A stretch of 64,000 bases of DNA from JBJHBP01 sp050485685 (lineage in GTDB: Bacteria > Pseudomonadota > Gammaproteobacteria > Steroidobacterales > Rariloculaceae), in NCBI GenBank assembly GCA_050485685.1, contig JBJHBW010000003.1, positions 62,001-126,000 of the forward strand, written 5' to 3'. The notes beneath the pieces are model-generated. The model searched no databases. It saw nothing but the letters and a program-made list of their open reading frames with translations, and was not told the DNA's origin. The position numbers and the translations under genes are program-made. Positions 62,544 through 64,000 of the stretch are shown one piece after another (position 1 is the first letter of the stretch; each line of letters opens with the position of its first letter).

Positions 62544-64000
62544 TCGCATCGCAGACCGTGCGGCGCGCGAGGCGGCGCTGGATCCCTCACAGTCCTGCAT
62601 CGTTCAGGCGCCGGCAGGTTCGGGCAAGACCGGGCTTCTGACGCAGCGTTTTCTGCGACTGCTCGCGCTGGTGGATGCACCGGAGGAAGTGCTGGCCATC
62701 ACGTTCACGCGCAAGGCGGCCGGCGAGATGCGAGAGCGCATCACGGAAGCGCTGCACATGGCCGATGCCGGGCGCCCCGATGACGATCACCAGGCGGCCA
62801 TCTGGCAGCTCGCGCGCGCCGTGCTGCAGCGTGACCGGCAACTGGACTGGGGGCTGCTGCGCCATCCGGCCCGCCTGCGCATTCAGACCATTGATTCATT
62901 CAATGCATCGCTGACGCGACAGATGCCGCTGCTCAGTGGACTTGGCGCGCCACCAGCCATCAGCGACGACGCGCGCGTGCTGTACACGGAAGCCGCAACG
63001 CGCACGATCGCGCTGCTGGAGGAGTCCGATACGCCGGGCTGGTCGGATGCGATTGAAGCCCTGCTGCTGCACCTGGATAACCGCATGGACCGCGCCGCGA
63101 CCATGCTCGCGGACATGCTGGCGCGCCGTGAGCAGTGGCTGCAGGTGCTGCTGACTCGCGGACCGACGGCGCGTGATGACGCCGCTGCCGACGACCCGGC
63201 TCATGGCGCTGACACCGAAGCCGACGCAGTCGGCGACGTGGACTTGGCGGACGAGGCGACACATACAAGGGATCGTGCCCGCCTGCAGCAAGCCATCGCG
63301 GCTGAGCTGCGCGGTCAGATCGAGGCCGTCCGCGATCTGCTGCCACGACACACGCGCGACGACATTGTCGCAATGGCCAGATTTGCCGCTGCCAGCCTCC
63401 GCGATGCGGGTCGTGATTCGCCAATCCAGGCATGCCTTGAGCTTGCCGCTTTCCCCGATGCCGATCCGTCACTGCTGGCCCAGTGGCAGGGCCTGGCGGA
63501 GCTGCTGCTGACCGGCAAAGGCCAGTGGCGCAAGCAGGTGAATATCAACAGCGGATTTCCGCCCGGCTGTCCGGACCAGAAGCAGCAGATGCAGGCACTG
63601 CTGGAGGAACTGACCAGGCATTCGCTGCTCGCATCGCGCCTGCACCGGCTGCGCACTCTGCCGCCGCCGGTGTATGACGATGCACAGTGGCGACTGATCG
63701 AGGCGTTCACCGATCTGCTGCGTCTCGCTGCCGCCCAGCTGCAACTGGTGTTCGCCGAGCGTGGCGAGGTGGATCACGCCGAGATTGCGTTGCGCGCAGT
63801 GCGGGCACTGGGCGACGAGGAACGACCGACAGACCTTGCGCTGGCGCTCGATCACCGCATTCACCACATACTGGTGGATGAGTTTCAGGATACGTCCACC
63901 AGCCAGTATCAGCTGCTGGCCGCACTGACCCGCGACTGGACGCCAGGCGACGGACGCAGCCTGTTCGTGGTCGGCGACCCCATGCAGTCCATCTATGCGT
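62536..64000 (+). CDS. AddA-like UvrD/RecB-family helicase, N-terminal part (runs off the window)
   Basis: A 5' portion of 488 codons, open to the window end. The Walker A is VQAPAGSGKTGL (K31); LAITFTRKAAGEMRERI (motif Ia), QTIDSFNASLTRQMPLL, DEFQDTSTSQYQLL (motif II) and VVGDPMQSIYA (motif III) follow. This is the superfamily 1A helicase layout of AddA/RecB. The ATG at 62536 overlaps the AddB-like stop; an ATG 3 bp earlier is possible. With AddB it should form the helicase-nuclease pair for end resection. The C-terminal nuclease domain is beyond the window. Confidence 0.92.
   Translation, partial: MSDRIADRAAREAALDPSQSCIVQAPAGSGKTGLLTQRFLRLLALVDAPEEVLAITFTRKAAGEMRERITEALHMADAGRPDDDHQAAIWQLARAVLQRDRQLDWGLLRHPARLRIQTIDSFNASLTRQMPLLSGLGAPPAISDDARVLYTEAATRTIALLEESDTPGWSDAIEALLLHLDNRMDRAATMLADMLARREQWLQVLLTRGPTARDDAAADDPAHGADTEADAVGDVDLADEATHTRDRARLQQAIAAELRGQIEAVRDLLPRHTRDDIVAMARFAAASLRDAGRDSPIQACLELAAFPDADPSLLAQWQGLAELLLTGKGQWRKQVNINSGFPPGCPDQKQQMQALLEELTRHSLLASRLHRLRTLPPPVYDDAQWRLIEAFTDLLRLAAAQLQLVFAERGEVDHAEIALRAVRALGDEERPTDLALALDHRIHHILVDEFQDTSTSQYQLLAALTRDWTPGDGRSLFVVGDPMQSIYA

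Overview
The window is a contiguous, GC-rich chromosomal segment of a gammaproteobacterium. Three gene orders support this: lptD-surA-pdxA-ksgA-apaH, zapA-6S RNA-fau, and pepP-ubiH-ubiI. A CRP/Vfr-type regulator, YhdP, TldD/TldE, Coq7 and an AlgP-like histone H1 mimic agree. A Chromatiales-, Nevskiales- or Wenzhouxiangella-like lineage is plausible, but genus cannot be read from the sequence. Nothing looks like a prophage, integron, insertion sequence or CRISPR array.

Layout. 1-6.9 kb: the end of rng, then yhdP, a nitrilase-family amidase and tldD, nearly all overlapping. 7.0-16.6 kb: an ExeA-like ATPase fused to an FHA domain, purK-purE, pmbA/tldE, yihY, purC, djlA, crp and coq7. 16.7-22.8 kb: a DUF481 outer-membrane protein, rplM-rpsI, tRNA-Gln(CTG), rpiA, a Lys/Ala histone-like gene, an EVE-domain gene, fau, 6S RNA, zapA and its small coiled-coil partner, and a UPF0149 gene. 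22.8-31.8 kb: pepP-ubiH-ubiI, a 942-aa duplicated HtrA-type protease resembling eukaryotic Nma111/DEG7, and a DUF255 thioredoxin-fold protein. 31.9-40.7 kb: lgt-thyA, then the convergent apaH-ksgA-pdxA-surA-lptD envelope cluster, and murU divergent from lptD. 41-43 kb: an orphan TPP enzyme with a small unknown gene. 43.6-56.9 kb: a long operon of seven genes (VWA protein, caspase-fold protein, TPR metallopeptidase, MoxR ATPase, DUF58, BatA-like VWA, giant DUF4175-like protein). 57-64 kb: an alpha/beta hydrolase, a fused TRAP permease, and an AddB/AddA-like nuclease-helicase pair running off the window.

The most unusual non-coding signal is a three-copy repeat family at 17502, 40755 and 41023. 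Each copy has a 54-bp core of constant length and sequence, flanked by inverted-repeat arms that pair with each other inside a copy but differ between copies. All three lie just 3' of a gene in the same orientation relative to it. The other strong regulatory signal is a perfect TGTGA-N6-TCACA CRP operator centred at about -61.5 of the predicted crp promoter. The 43.6-56.9 kb operon is the best candidate for a poorly described protein system: it combines MoxR/VWA chaperone-like parts with an apparently inactivated caspase fold and a periplasmic zinc peptidase.
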